NCBI GenBank assembly: GCA_017511465.1
Contig: JAFWJU010000101.1
Coordinates: 1 to 35,322, forward strand
Direction: 5' to 3'
Length of the DNA stretch: 35,322 nucleotides
Source: Eggerthellaceae bacterium
GTDB taxonomy: Bacteria > Actinomycetota > Coriobacteriia > Coriobacteriales > Eggerthellaceae
The notes beneath the pieces were generated by a model. The model searched no databases. It saw nothing but the letters and a program-made list of their open reading frames with translations, and was not told the origin of the DNA. Positions 16,702-24,478 of this stretch are shown here, piece by piece (position 1 is the first letter of the stretch; each line of letters begins with the position of its first letter). Made by a program: the position numbers and the translations under genes.

Positions 16702-16717
16702 CACACCAAATTGTGTG
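16702..16717. promoter_or_regulatory. Operator-like inverted repeat upstream of cydAB
   Basis: CACAC (16702-16706) and GTGTG (16713-16717), spaced by 6 bp, form an inverted repeat 60 nt upstream of cydA. A -10-like TAGACT follows at about 16728. Its size and arrangement recall redox-responsive operators such as those of Rex, but the match to that consensus is poor. The role is inferred only. Confidence 0.35.
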
Positions 16718-16776
16718 GATTTTGTGGTAGACTACTCTGACTACGGGTTAATTCACCGGCAGTTGGGAGGCGCGCT

Positions 16777-18270
16777 ATGGAGCTGTTCACCGACGTGGTG
16801 TTTCTCTCGCGCTTGCAATTCACGTTAATCGTCGCGTTCCATTTCGTGTTCGTGCCCCTTTCCATCGGGATCGGCCTCATAACGGCCATTGCCGTGACGC
16901 GGGCGTACAAATCGGGCGACGAAGGCGATGATGCGGCAAGCCAGTTCTGGATCAAGGTGTTTACGACGACGTTTGCGGTCGGCGTGGCGTCGGGCATCGC
17001 GATGGAGTTCTCGTTCGGCACGAATTGGGCTGATTATTCGCGGTTCGTGGGCGATATCTTCGGTGCTCCGCTGGCGGCCGAGGCGCTGTTCGCATTCTTC
17101 CTCGAATCGGTGTTCTTGGGCGTGCTGCTATTCGGACGCGGCAAGGTTGGACGCAAGTTCTATTGCGTGAGCGCCTGGCTCGTGTGGGGCGGTTCGTGCC
17201 TGTCGGCATTGTGGATCCTCATTGCCAATTCGTGGATGCAAACACCTGCCGGCGCCGAGCTTGCGGCTGACGGCTCGAAGGCCGTGCTCGCCGATTTCCT
17301 GGGGGCGGCATTCAACGCCACCACGGGTGTTCGCTATTTCCATACCGTGCTGGCTGCGCTCGTCATCGGCGGCTTGGTGGCCCTTTCCGTCGCAGCGTAC
17401 CATCAGCTTAAGGGCAAGAACATCGACTTCGCCAAGAAGACGATGAAGACGGGCTTGGTCGTGTCCATCGTTGCGACGGTTGCGCTGTTCGCCTCGGCGC
17501 ACGCAACGGCTGTTGCCGTCTGGGAAGAGCAGCCGACGAAGTTGGCTGCCATGGAAGGCCAGTACGAAGACGAGGTGCCGCCGCTGTACTTCTTCGGCTG
17601 GGTCGACGAGGAAAACCAAACCGTCATCGGTCCCAGCCTGCCGGGCTTCACGAGCTTCCTGGCAACGTTCACGTTTGACACCGAGTATCCCGGTTTGAAT
17701 TCGCTGGCCGAATCCGAGCGTTACGGCGACATGAACGTGTCCGATATCCCAGTTGGCGCCATCTTCCAGGTGTACCACCTCATGGTGGCCATATCCGGTG
17801 TCTTGCTCGTCGTGTTGGCGTTGACGGCGCTGGCGATGGCACGCAAGAAACTGCAAGACTGGAAATGGCTGCAAAAGCTGTTGGTCATATCGCCCATCTT
17901 CCCGTTTGTCGCCATAGAAGCCGGTTGGTTCACTGCCGAGTTGGGGCGCCAACCGTGGGTTGTGTATCCGGCCGTCAGCAGTCCCGACGGCGTTTCGCTT
18001 CTGACGGGCGATGCCGTGTCTACGAGTGTGTCAGCGCCCGAACTGCTGCTGACCATCGTGCTGTTCTGTGCAATATACCTGCTGCTGTTCGTTGCCTGGG
18101 TGCGTCTCGTCAGCAAGTTTTTCAAGGCCGGTCCCGAAGCGGGCAGTAGCAACGATGACGTTGACGTGCTGCCGTCGGTAATCGACAAGATCGTGGGCGA
18201 ATCGGCCGAAAGCGAGGCCGATGCCGTTGCCGATGCTTATGCCAGCACGGAAGGCGGTGATGTGCGATGA
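16777..18270 (+). CDS. cydA: Cytochrome bd ubiquinol/menaquinol oxidase subunit I
   Basis: CydA oxidises quinol at the outer face of the membrane and reduces O2 to water with high affinity. It has 497 residues and about nine membrane segments. Haem ligands are visible: His22 (VAFHFVFVPLS), His189 (VRYFHTVLAAL) and Met336 (VYHLMVAISG). The conserved acidic pair lies in FAFFLESVFLGVLLFG and EALFAFF. The Q-loop has EEQPTKLAAMEGQYE, and GWFTAELGRQPWVVY is the typical GRQPW block. The length fits the short-Q-loop form. The C-terminus has an acidic Ser/Ala tail. The stop overlaps cydB in ATGA. In an anaerobe it probably protects against O2 and may conserve energy under trace O2. Confidence 0.97.
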   Translation: MELFTDVVFLSRLQFTLIVAFHFVFVPLSIGIGLITAIAVTRAYKSGDEGDDAASQFWIKVFTTTFAVGVASGIAMEFSFGTNWADYSRFVGDIFGAPLAAEALFAFFLESVFLGVLLFGRGKVGRKFYCVSAWLVWGGSCLSALWILIANSWMQTPAGAELAADGSKAVLADFLGAAFNATTGVRYFHTVLAALVIGGLVALSVAAYHQLKGKNIDFAKKTMKTGLVVSIVATVALFASAHATAVAVWEEQPTKLAAMEGQYEDEVPPLYFFGWVDEENQTVIGPSLPGFTSFLATFTFDTEYPGLNSLAESERYGDMNVSDIPVGAIFQVYHLMVAISGVLLVVLALTALAMARKKLQDWKWLQKLLVISPIFPFVAIEAGWFTAELGRQPWVVYPAVSSPDGVSLLTGDAVSTSVSAPELLLTIVLFCAIYLLLFVAWVRLVSKFFKAGPEAGSSNDDVDVLPSVIDKIVGESAESEADAVADAYASTEGGDVR

Positions 18271-19295
18271 CGCCGCTCGGAATCCTGTGGTTCTTCCTCA
18301 TCTTCCTGCTTATTGCCGGGTATTTCGTTCTTGACGGCTTCGATTTGGGTGCAGGCGTGCTGTATCCGTTCATCGCGAAAGACGATAAAGAGAAAGCGAT
18401 TATCCGCCGTGCCATCGGTCCCGTGTGGGATGGCAACGAAGTGTGGCTGCTCACGGCAGGCGGTGCGCTGTTCGCAGCGTTCGCACCAGCGTATGCAACG
18501 ACGTTTTCGGGATTCTACTTGGCCATCATGCTCGTGTTATTCGGCCTTATCCTGCGCGGCGTTTCCGTCGAGTTCGCAGCACGCGATCGAGAATGGTCGC
18601 GTGTATGGGATATCTGCTTCTTCATTGGCTCGCTTTTGCCAGCGTTGCTCACTGGTGTGGCGGTTGGCAACATTTACGCCGGCATTCCCATGGATGCTGC
18701 GGGCAATTACAACGGCATTCCGCTGCTGGGCCTGGTGACGCCGTTCACGCTGTTGTGCGGCTTGCTCGGGCTGGCCATGTTCTGTTGCGCCGGCGCATCG
18801 TGGATTGCGCTCAAAGCGCCTGCAACCTCGCAGCTGCGCGACCGAGCTACCAAATTAAGGGCATTATTGCAGCTTGTGGCCCTGTTGCTGTTCGTGTTCG
18901 TGTCGATATACGGGCATTTCGTCATTCGCCCCGTCATGGTTCCCGCTTTGGGAGTCGTGCGCTGGGCGTGCGTCATCGTGTTCCTCGCGGGCATGGTGCT
19001 TGGCATTTTGTGGGGTCGCGACGAGCGTCGTGACATGCATGTGTTCGTGGCCCAATCGGTAGCTGCGGTGGCGCTGACGTTCTTGCTGGCAACCTCGATG
19101 TTCCCGAACCTTGTCGTTGCGTCTGCCGACAGCATCGGCCCGGCCATCACGGTGGCCTCGGCGGCTTCGTCAGATCTGGCATTGTCATGGATGACGGGCA
19201 TCGCTTGCATAGGCGTGCCGCTCGTGCTCGTGTACCACGTGTTCGTGTACTACAAGTTCCGGGGGCGCCTAACCGAAGACGATCTGAAACACTAA
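18267..19295 (+). CDS. cydB: Cytochrome bd oxidase subunit II
   Basis: This is the partner membrane subunit of CydA, with 342 residues and about eight or nine membrane segments. It begins with WFFLIFLLIAGYFVLDGFDLG, the family's start block. IGPVWDGNEVWLLTAGGALFA and FGLILRGVSVEFAARD follow and are highly conserved. The start ATG overlaps the cydA stop by 4 nt, giving coupled translation. No cydX, cydC or cydD is seen nearby; a strong terminator follows directly at 19307. Confidence 0.97.
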   Translation: MTPLGILWFFLIFLLIAGYFVLDGFDLGAGVLYPFIAKDDKEKAIIRRAIGPVWDGNEVWLLTAGGALFAAFAPAYATTFSGFYLAIMLVLFGLILRGVSVEFAARDREWSRVWDICFFIGSLLPALLTGVAVGNIYAGIPMDAAGNYNGIPLLGLVTPFTLLCGLLGLAMFCCAGASWIALKAPATSQLRDRATKLRALLQLVALLLFVFVSIYGHFVIRPVMVPALGVVRWACVIVFLAGMVLGILWGRDERRDMHVFVAQSVAAVALTFLLATSMFPNLVVASADSIGPAITVASAASSDLALSWMTGIACIGVPLVLVYHVFVYYKFRGRLTEDDLKH

Positions 19296-19306
19296 AGGGG
19301 GCGACG

Positions 19307-19338
19307 ACGGGTCGGGGATAGCATCCTCGGCCCGTTTT
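19307..19338 (+). terminator. Rho-independent terminator after cydAB
   Basis: ACGGGTCGGGGA (19307-19318) pairs with TCCTCGGCCCGT (19324-19335), with one wobble and one mismatch, around a 5-nt loop. A TTTT tract follows. Confidence 0.75.
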
Positions 19339-19365
19339 ACTGACGGACAGGCTTAGTGCACAACC

Positions 19366-20718
19366 ATGCCAGATACGAGACGACAAAGACCGAAAGCAGC
19401 TAAAGCAGCCGATACCCGGCCGTTCATCCGCGATACAGGGCATTTGCCCGAGGATGCTGCCGACATGGCCGTTGTCACGCTTGGCATGGTGGTTTTGGCC
19501 CTTGCCGTGGGATTCGTCATCGGTTTTGCGGTGTATTGCATCATGAACGTTTCCATATGGCTCACCGGGCTTGTATGGAACGGCATCGGCGGCACGCTGA
19601 ACGTGCCGTGGTTCTCGTTGGTCACGTGCACGATCGGCGGAGCGCTCATCGGGTTATGGACGTGGTGGTCAAACGATCGCGTGCGTCCCCTCGAAGAGGT
19701 CATGGCCGAATTCAAGGCGACGGGTTCATATCGGGTGAACGGTGTTTTCAAGCCCGTGGTCACGTTTCTATTGCCGCTTGTGTTTGGCGGTTCGGTCGGT
19801 TTCGAAGCCGGCCTGACGGGCCTTATCACGGCCGGATGCTGCTGGATTCGCGACAAGCTGAAGGCAGCGGGCTTGCGCGTGGCGGCTGTGGCCGACGTCA
19901 CCATTGCAGCGAGCATGGCGGCTATTTTCGGAACGCCGCTTGCGGGCATCGTGGCAGGTGCGGAAAGCGCGCCTAAAGAGGGCGGTGATGTCCTTGAAGA
20001 GCCCGATGTGAACGACTATAACATGCGCCGTGGCGTGAAGGTCGTGCTGTACACCGCCGCCGCATTCGGCGCTTTCGGCGGCATCGCGCTGTTCTCGCAT
20101 GTCTTCGGCGCTGCAAGCGGCCTGCCGCGCTTCGATGCCATCACGGCTACGTATGCCGAACTGCTCTGGATGGTGCCGTGCCTTGTCGTCGCGTACATCA
20201 TGACGCTGCTGTACCACGGTTCGACGCGCCTTTTCAGGGGCGTGTCAACTCGCTTGGGCGAAGGCCCAACGGGCGTTATTGGCGCTCCCGTCGTAGCCGG
20301 CGTCATCATGGGGGCGGTCGCCATGGCGCTGCCATATGTGCTTTGGCCTGGTGAAGTGCAGTCCGAGGAGCTCATGGCAAGCTGGACCACTTGGACTGCC
20401 GTCGCCCTCATCGGCACGGGCTTGCTTAAAGCCATCATCACGCCGATGTGCCTGAACATGGGGTGGATGGGCGGTAACTTCTTCCCAAGTATTTTTGCCG
20501 GGGTTGCTGTGGGTTACGGTCTTGCGGCATTGACGGGCGCCGATCCCATGCTCATGGTCACGGTCACGTGCACGGCGTTTCTGGCTGGCGTAATCCGCAA
20601 ACCGTTGCTTGCGCTGGCCGTGTTGTTCCTTTGCTTCCCGGTTGCGGGTTTGCTCTGGATGGGTCTTGCCGCCATCGTCGGCGCTGCGCTGCCCATTCCG
20701 CGAGCGTTCAGGGAGTAG
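19366..20718 (+). CDS. ClC-family chloride channel/transporter
   Basis: This is a 450-residue integral membrane protein with about ten membrane segments. It has the ClC architecture: LPLVFGGSVGFEAGLTGLITA (about residue 137) corresponds to the helix-F gating-glutamate region. MGWMGGNFFPSIFAGVAVGYG (about 366) is the conserved GGxFxPS block of helix N. The gating motif reads GFEAG rather than the common GREGP, but the Glu is kept. There are no CBS domains. Such proteins move Cl- or exchange Cl-/H+ and help with acid tolerance or charge balance. No clear ribosome-binding site precedes the ATG, so the start is less certain; a later ATG at about 19465 would shorten it by 33 residues. Confidence 0.88.
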   Translation: MPDTRRQRPKAAKAADTRPFIRDTGHLPEDAADMAVVTLGMVVLALAVGFVIGFAVYCIMNVSIWLTGLVWNGIGGTLNVPWFSLVTCTIGGALIGLWTWWSNDRVRPLEEVMAEFKATGSYRVNGVFKPVVTFLLPLVFGGSVGFEAGLTGLITAGCCWIRDKLKAAGLRVAAVADVTIAASMAAIFGTPLAGIVAGAESAPKEGGDVLEEPDVNDYNMRRGVKVVLYTAAAFGAFGGIALFSHVFGAASGLPRFDAITATYAELLWMVPCLVVAYIMTLLYHGSTRLFRGVSTRLGEGPTGVIGAPVVAGVIMGAVAMALPYVLWPGEVQSEELMASWTTWTAVALIGTGLLKAIITPMCLNMGWMGGNFFPSIFAGVAVGYGLAALTGADPMLMVTVTCTAFLAGVIRKPLLALAVLFLCFPVAGLLWMGLAAIVGAALPIPRAFRE

Positions 20719-20789
20719 GCTCGTCCCTCGTTCCATTGCCAAGTTCCTGCGAAGACCCCCCATTGCTCATGAAGCCGATGGCGATGTGA

Positions 20790-20795
20790 TACAGT
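20790..20795 (+). promoter_or_regulatory. -10 box placed for a leaderless mRNA
   Basis: TACAGT at 20790-20795 ends 6 nt before the ATG at 20802, and no Shine-Dalgarno is present. With normal spacing the transcript would start at the A of the ATG. The -35 is not clear. Confidence 0.45.
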
Positions 20796-20801
20796 GTTCG
20801 C

Positions 20802-21587
20802 ATGAACACTACCCAGACACCCTATCCGAGCCCCGAGAGCACATCGCCGGATATGCCGGTTTGGATGCCGTCGCAATTCAAGCCCGAGTCCGAGCTTTCC
20901 GACTATGCTCGAAACCGCAAACGCAGGCGTCGCGCGCGCAATCGCGACGATTACGCGGGGCGCGATTTCACGCTGGGAGAGACTATCGCCAATTCCGTGT
21001 CGCAGGGCGTTGCCGCATTGCTGGCATTGGTGGCCCTCATCATCCTGTGCGTGACGGCGATCAATCATGATGGCGGTATTCGCCTGGTTGCTGCGCTTGT
21101 GTTCGCCATTCCCATGGTGTTGGCCTTCCTCATGTCCACGCTTTACCACGCACTGCAGTCCGAACGCGCCAAACGCGTGTTCAAGGTGCTCGACAACAGC
21201 TCGACGTATCTGCTCATTGCAGGTGCTTTCACTCCCTATTGCCTTATCTCGCTCGCAGGAATTGGCGGTGAGATGCTGTGCGCAGTCGAATGGATGCTCG
21301 CTGCAGTGGGCGTTGCCATCGAGGCCGTGTGGGCAACGCGTCCGCGTTGGATTCATGGCGTCTTGTATGCGGTGATGTGCGCGGCATTCCTGCTGTTCAT
21401 TCCCGGGCTTGCATCCACGCTTGAAACGCCAGGATTCATATTGCTCATCGTGGCGTTGTTCATCCTGGGGGTTAGCTTGGTGTTCCGTTGGTTTAGCGAC
21501 GTTCGGTATCTGCGTTTCGTGTTCCATCTGGTGGCACTTGTCGGTTGCGTGTGCCTGTTCCTTTCGGTCGTGCTGTTCGTTATCTGA
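20802..21587 (+). CDS. Hemolysin III/PAQR-family membrane protein
   Basis: The protein has 261 residues. It starts with a 65-residue cytoplasmic part that has a very basic patch (RNRKRRRRARNRDD), then TLGETIANSVSQGVAALLALVAL. Seven membrane segments follow. Family motifs are visible: MSTLYHAL (about residue 110), the metal-site region VLDNSSTYLLIAGAFTPYCL (about 128), and a C-terminal FVFHLVALVGC with the expected His. Bacterial members are putative zinc-dependent membrane hydrolases or receptors, and the haemolytic role is doubtful. The start seems leaderless. The long basic N-terminus is longer than in typical members of about 200-220 residues. Confidence 0.88.
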   Translation: MNTTQTPYPSPESTSPDMPVWMPSQFKPESELSDYARNRKRRRRARNRDDYAGRDFTLGETIANSVSQGVAALLALVALIILCVTAINHDGGIRLVAALVFAIPMVLAFLMSTLYHALQSERAKRVFKVLDNSSTYLLIAGAFTPYCLISLAGIGGEMLCAVEWMLAAVGVAIEAVWATRPRWIHGVLYAVMCAAFLLFIPGLASTLETPGFILLIVALFILGVSLVFRWFSDVRYLRFVFHLVALVGCVCLFLSVVLFVI

Positions 21588-21637
21588 TGCGCCCCGAGGG
21601 CGGAGCGCGACGTTACGGTTGAGGAGATTGTGGTTTC

Positions 21638-22459
21638 ATGTCGAAAGAGGGCGATAGTACCAAGTCGGGGCTGTTTGGCGGTTTGTTCAAGCGGAACAAG
21701 CACCAGGTTTCCGAGGAGGAAATAAAAGAGCTCGTCGACGATAACGACGAGTTGCTCGACGACGAAAAGCGCATGATCGGGGAAATCCTCGAGCTCGATG
21801 AGCTCACCGTCAGCGACGTCATGCAGCCACGCGTCGACATAATTGCGGTCGAGGACACCGAAACCGTGCGCGCAGCGCTCGAGCGCATGCGCGGCACCGG
21901 GTTTTCCCGCCTTCCCGTGTTCAGCGAGGATCTTGACCACATCGTGGGAGTCGTGCGCTACAAGAGCCTGATTCCCGCCGTGTTGGACGGCGATATCGAT
22001 GGCCCCATCACCGATTACGTGCAAGAAGCCCTGTTCGTTCCCGAGACGAAAGACCTGTTCCCGCTGTTGTCCGAAATGCAAACGAATAGGCAACAGATGG
22101 CCATCGTGGTGGACGAATACGGTGGCACCGATGGTTTAATAACCCTCGAGGATATCGTCGAGGAAATCGTCGGCGAAATCATCGACGAGACCGATTCCGA
22201 AGTGCCGTACGTAACGCGTTTGACAGACGACGAATGGCTCGTCGATGGGCGTCTTCCCGTGAAAGACGCGCTTGAGATGGGGCTGCCGGTTGCAGAGTCC
22301 GACCAGTACGACACCATCGCAGGCTGGATGCTCGATATTGCCGACGCCGTGCCGCAAGTAGGCGACGATATCGTCGTGGACGGTTTCCGTTTCAAAGTGC
22401 GCACAATGCGCCGCAGGCGCATACGAACCGTGCAGGTTACGCGCTTGCAGGATGCGTAA
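21638..22459 (+). CDS. CBS-pair/CorC-HlyC-domain protein without DUF21
   Basis: This soluble protein has 273 residues. Residues 1-55 are a charged lead-in that includes the EKRMIGEILELDELTVSDVMQPR block seen between DUF21 and the CBS domains in CorC/YhdP-like transporters. A CBS pair covers about 60-180 (MAIVVDEYGGTDGLITLEDIVEEIVGEI ends it). A CorC_HlyC domain spans about 195-273 (VDGRLPVKDALE, DTIAGWMLDIADAVPQVGD). There is no membrane domain, as in E. coli CorC, so it likely regulates ion transport (Mg2+/Co2+) or binds an adenine nucleotide. GAGGAG lies 12 nt upstream of ATG, a rather long spacing. Confidence 0.88.
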   Translation: MSKEGDSTKSGLFGGLFKRNKHQVSEEEIKELVDDNDELLDDEKRMIGEILELDELTVSDVMQPRVDIIAVEDTETVRAALERMRGTGFSRLPVFSEDLDHIVGVVRYKSLIPAVLDGDIDGPITDYVQEALFVPETKDLFPLLSEMQTNRQQMAIVVDEYGGTDGLITLEDIVEEIVGEIIDETDSEVPYVTRLTDDEWLVDGRLPVKDALEMGLPVAESDQYDTIAGWMLDIADAVPQVGDDIVVDGFRFKVRTMRRRRIRTVQVTRLQDA

Positions 22460-22518
22460 AGCGGTTTAACGGAACCGGGTAGGGGGCAGGCAGCTTCCCG
22501 ATTGCGGAAGGTGAAGGT

Positions 22519-23322
22519 TTGGCTACGCAGGTTGTCGATAGCGGCATGAGCCGCTCGCATGATTCGAGCATTGGCGGAGTGTGCGCAGGCGTTGCCGAGC
22601 GATTCGACCTCGACCCAATCGTCGTCCGCATCCTCGCCGTATTCATCGCCCTGCTGACAGCCGGTTTGGGAGTTATCGCCTACATCGTGTTGTGGGTGCG
22701 TTGGCCGCGCGAAGCAGAATCCGATGCTCCTTACGAGGTAACGCCCGAAAGCGCGGAATCAAGCTCGTTCGGCAGCGTCGATTGCGAGACGGGGCGCGTG
22801 GCGGGCCATGCAGGTTCGAAGCCGTCGAGTGGCATACCGCTGACCACGCGATTGGCCATTGCCGCCGGCATCATGCTGCTGTTCCTCGCCGTGTCCATGA
22901 ACCTCTCGCCGCTTGTGCCGGGGACGGAATGGTGGCAGTTCTGGCCGCTGGCGCTTCTCATCCTGGGCTTGTGCTTCATCATCATTCCCGTGCCAACGCG
23001 GTTCGAGGCCGCATGGCATGCGCTGGGAATCGTCATTACCGCGATCGCCGCGACATTGTTGCCGATGACGCTCGATATCATGGCATGGGAGACGGTGCCG
23101 AACGCGCTATCTCAGGGATGGCCGTTCGTCGTTGCCGCGGCGCTTGTGTTCGCGTATGGCGTGTATCGGAAATCAAACGCGCTCATGATTTGCGCATCGT
23201 TTTTCATCGTGGCGTTTTGCGTGTTCATGCTTGCGGTATGGGCGTTGCCGGGTGTCGCGGAATCCCTCACGCTGCACATGCCAGACGGCCGTTCGCTGAG
23301 AATCGCCTTCACGGGACTCTAA
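22519..23322 (+). CDS. PspC-domain multi-pass membrane protein
   Basis: The protein has 267 residues. The N-terminal 60 residues form a PspC domain: SHDSSIGGVCAGVAERFDLDPIVVRI, then LAVFIALLTAGLGVIAYIVLW. PspC proteins sense membrane stress or act as anti-sigma partners. A polar linker at about 70-110 is followed by five to six more hydrophobic segments (LAIAAGIMLLFLAV, FWPLALLILGLCFIIIPV and others). I take TTG at 22519 as the start because GGAAGG lies about 7 nt before it; the first ATG (22546) has no site and would cut into the PspC domain's lead-in. It follows the CBS protein by 59 nt. The target is unknown. Confidence 0.82.
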   Translation: MATQVVDSGMSRSHDSSIGGVCAGVAERFDLDPIVVRILAVFIALLTAGLGVIAYIVLWVRWPREAESDAPYEVTPESAESSSFGSVDCETGRVAGHAGSKPSSGIPLTTRLAIAAGIMLLFLAVSMNLSPLVPGTEWWQFWPLALLILGLCFIIIPVPTRFEAAWHALGIVITAIAATLLPMTLDIMAWETVPNALSQGWPFVVAAALVFAYGVYRKSNALMICASFFIVAFCVFMLAVWALPGVAESLTLHMPDGRSLRIAFTGL

Positions 23323-23458
23323 AACACGTATTTTTGTTCGCAACGAGATTTTGTGGGGTGCGTGCTCCCAATCGGAATATATAGCGTTTTTTGCTCGATA
23401 TTCCCAAAACATCAACTTTGTCAAGCGAACAAATGGTGAAGCGCGGCTCCATATAAAA

Positions 23459-23488
23459 TTGCTTCTTCGCACGTCAGTACGGTAAAAT
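23459..23488 (+). promoter_or_regulatory. Promoter of the secreted lysozyme-like gene
   Basis: TTGCTT (23459-23464) and TAAAAT (23483-23488), with an 18-bp spacer, are the best-matched sigma-70-type pair in the window. The surrounding 200 bp are AT-rich compared with the rest of the window. Confidence 0.65.
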
Positions 23489-23497
23489 ATGCCGCAC

Positions 23498-23515
23498 GGC
23501 AACGGTATCGTTGCC
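23498..23515 (+). other. 5'-UTR hairpin beside the ribosome-binding site
   Basis: GGCAACG-GTAT-CGTTGCC is a perfect 7-bp hairpin. It begins at or just after the predicted transcript start and ends right before AAAAGGAAA, the ribosome-binding region. It probably stabilises the mRNA or tunes translation. Confidence 0.55.
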
Positions 23516-23531
23516 AAAAGGAAATTGAAAT

Positions 23532-24362
23532 ATGAGTCGGAAGCAGCCTAAACGTAGAGCCGGCAACATGGCGTATGCAGCCATTGCCGGTTTTTTTATT
23601 GTCGTCATCGTAGGTGGCGTCGGCTTTGGCGTGGCCTCAGCTGACTCCTACGACGATGTCGAGCGCGCTGGTGCGTTCGGGTTCAGCGCTGAGACGCATA
23701 CCGCAACAGCATCGGCCGAAACGTATGTCACCCAGGCAGCTAGCGACGAAACCCCCTATTACGAGCAATCCGCCCTTGCAGCCACGACACCACGTGACAT
23801 CAATAACGGCATGCTGATGATCGATGAAATGGAACGCATCGAACAAGAGCGCCTCGTCGCGGAAAACGCCGCAGCGCTCAAGCGCATGGAAGCGACAAAG
23901 GCCATGCAAGGCGTCGAGACTCCTGCCGAGCAAGTGGCAGGGGCGGCTCCCGAACCCGGAACGATCGAGTACTCGCTGCCCGCTGTCGACTGGTCGGTCG
24001 GCAGGGACGCATTCATCGCCGAATGGACTAGCCGCATCGACGCCTATCTCGAAGGCTCGCCCCTCGCCGGTTACGGCTCGGTGTTCGCCGAGGCCGCATG
24101 GGATAACGGCGTTGACCCGCGCTGGTCGCCCGCCATTTCCAACACCGAAAGCGGCAAGGGGTCGGTCTGCTTCCGCTCTTGCAACGCTTGGGGTTGGGGC
24201 AACGGTGGCTGGGGTGATTGGAACACCGCCATCCAGGACCATGTTGCTGGCCTGGCGGCAGGGTACGGCTACAGCATCACGCCCGAAGCGGCTCAGCGGT
24301 ACTGCCCGCCCACGTGGGAATCTTGGTACGAGAAAACCCTCAACGAGATGGCCCAGATCTAG
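23532..24362 (+). CDS. Secreted or membrane-anchored lysozyme-like protein
   Basis: The protein has 276 residues. A basic start (MSRKQPKRRAG) and one membrane segment at about 13-36 form a signal or anchor. A coiled-coil-like stretch at about 98-130 (MIDEMERIEQERLVAENAAA) and a Pro/Ala linker follow. The C-terminal domain of about 125 residues has FAEAAWDNGVDPRWSPAIS, then NTESGKGSVC with a likely catalytic Glu206, and SCNAWGWGNGGWGDWNTAI. This arrangement is that of glucosaminidase/transglycosylase-like (lysozyme-fold) cell-wall hydrolases. Two closely spaced Cys could form a disulfide. The wall-cutting role is inferred from the motif pattern, not proven. Confidence 0.78.
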   Translation: MSRKQPKRRAGNMAYAAIAGFFIVVIVGGVGFGVASADSYDDVERAGAFGFSAETHTATASAETYVTQAASDETPYYEQSALAATTPRDINNGMLMIDEMERIEQERLVAENAAALKRMEATKAMQGVETPAEQVAGAAPEPGTIEYSLPAVDWSVGRDAFIAEWTSRIDAYLEGSPLAGYGSVFAEAAWDNGVDPRWSPAISNTESGKGSVCFRSCNAWGWGNGGWGDWNTAIQDHVAGLAAGYGYSITPEAAQRYCPPTWESWYEKTLNEMAQI

Positions 24363-24420
24363 CTTCCTTTCGCATCAAAGCTTCCATTTCAGTAATCCTG
24401 ACTCTATGCCGCCCCGCCCT

Positions 24421-24434
24421 AGTCCTTATGGACT
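24421..24434. promoter_or_regulatory. Palindrome in the trkA promoter region
   Basis: AGTCC-TTAT-GGACT is a perfect 5-bp inverted repeat with a 4-bp spacer. It lies just before a -10-like TACTAT at 24442-24447, about where a -35 box should be. It may be an operator; evidence is positional only. Confidence 0.3.
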
Positions 24435-24478
24435 TGTGAGATACTATCGTTTCGGGTAGGAACCTGGAAGGATTGCAA

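Noticed and set aside
16543..16740. 65-codon open frame between hypD and cydA
   Set aside because: It reads through the inverted-repeat element and is Arg/Ser/Ala-rich with no ribosome-binding site; more likely a non-coding repeat.
22801..22830. GGTTCGAA-like T-loop word suggesting a tRNA
   Set aside because: It is inside the PspC-domain gene and has no matching stems; no tRNA was found in the window.
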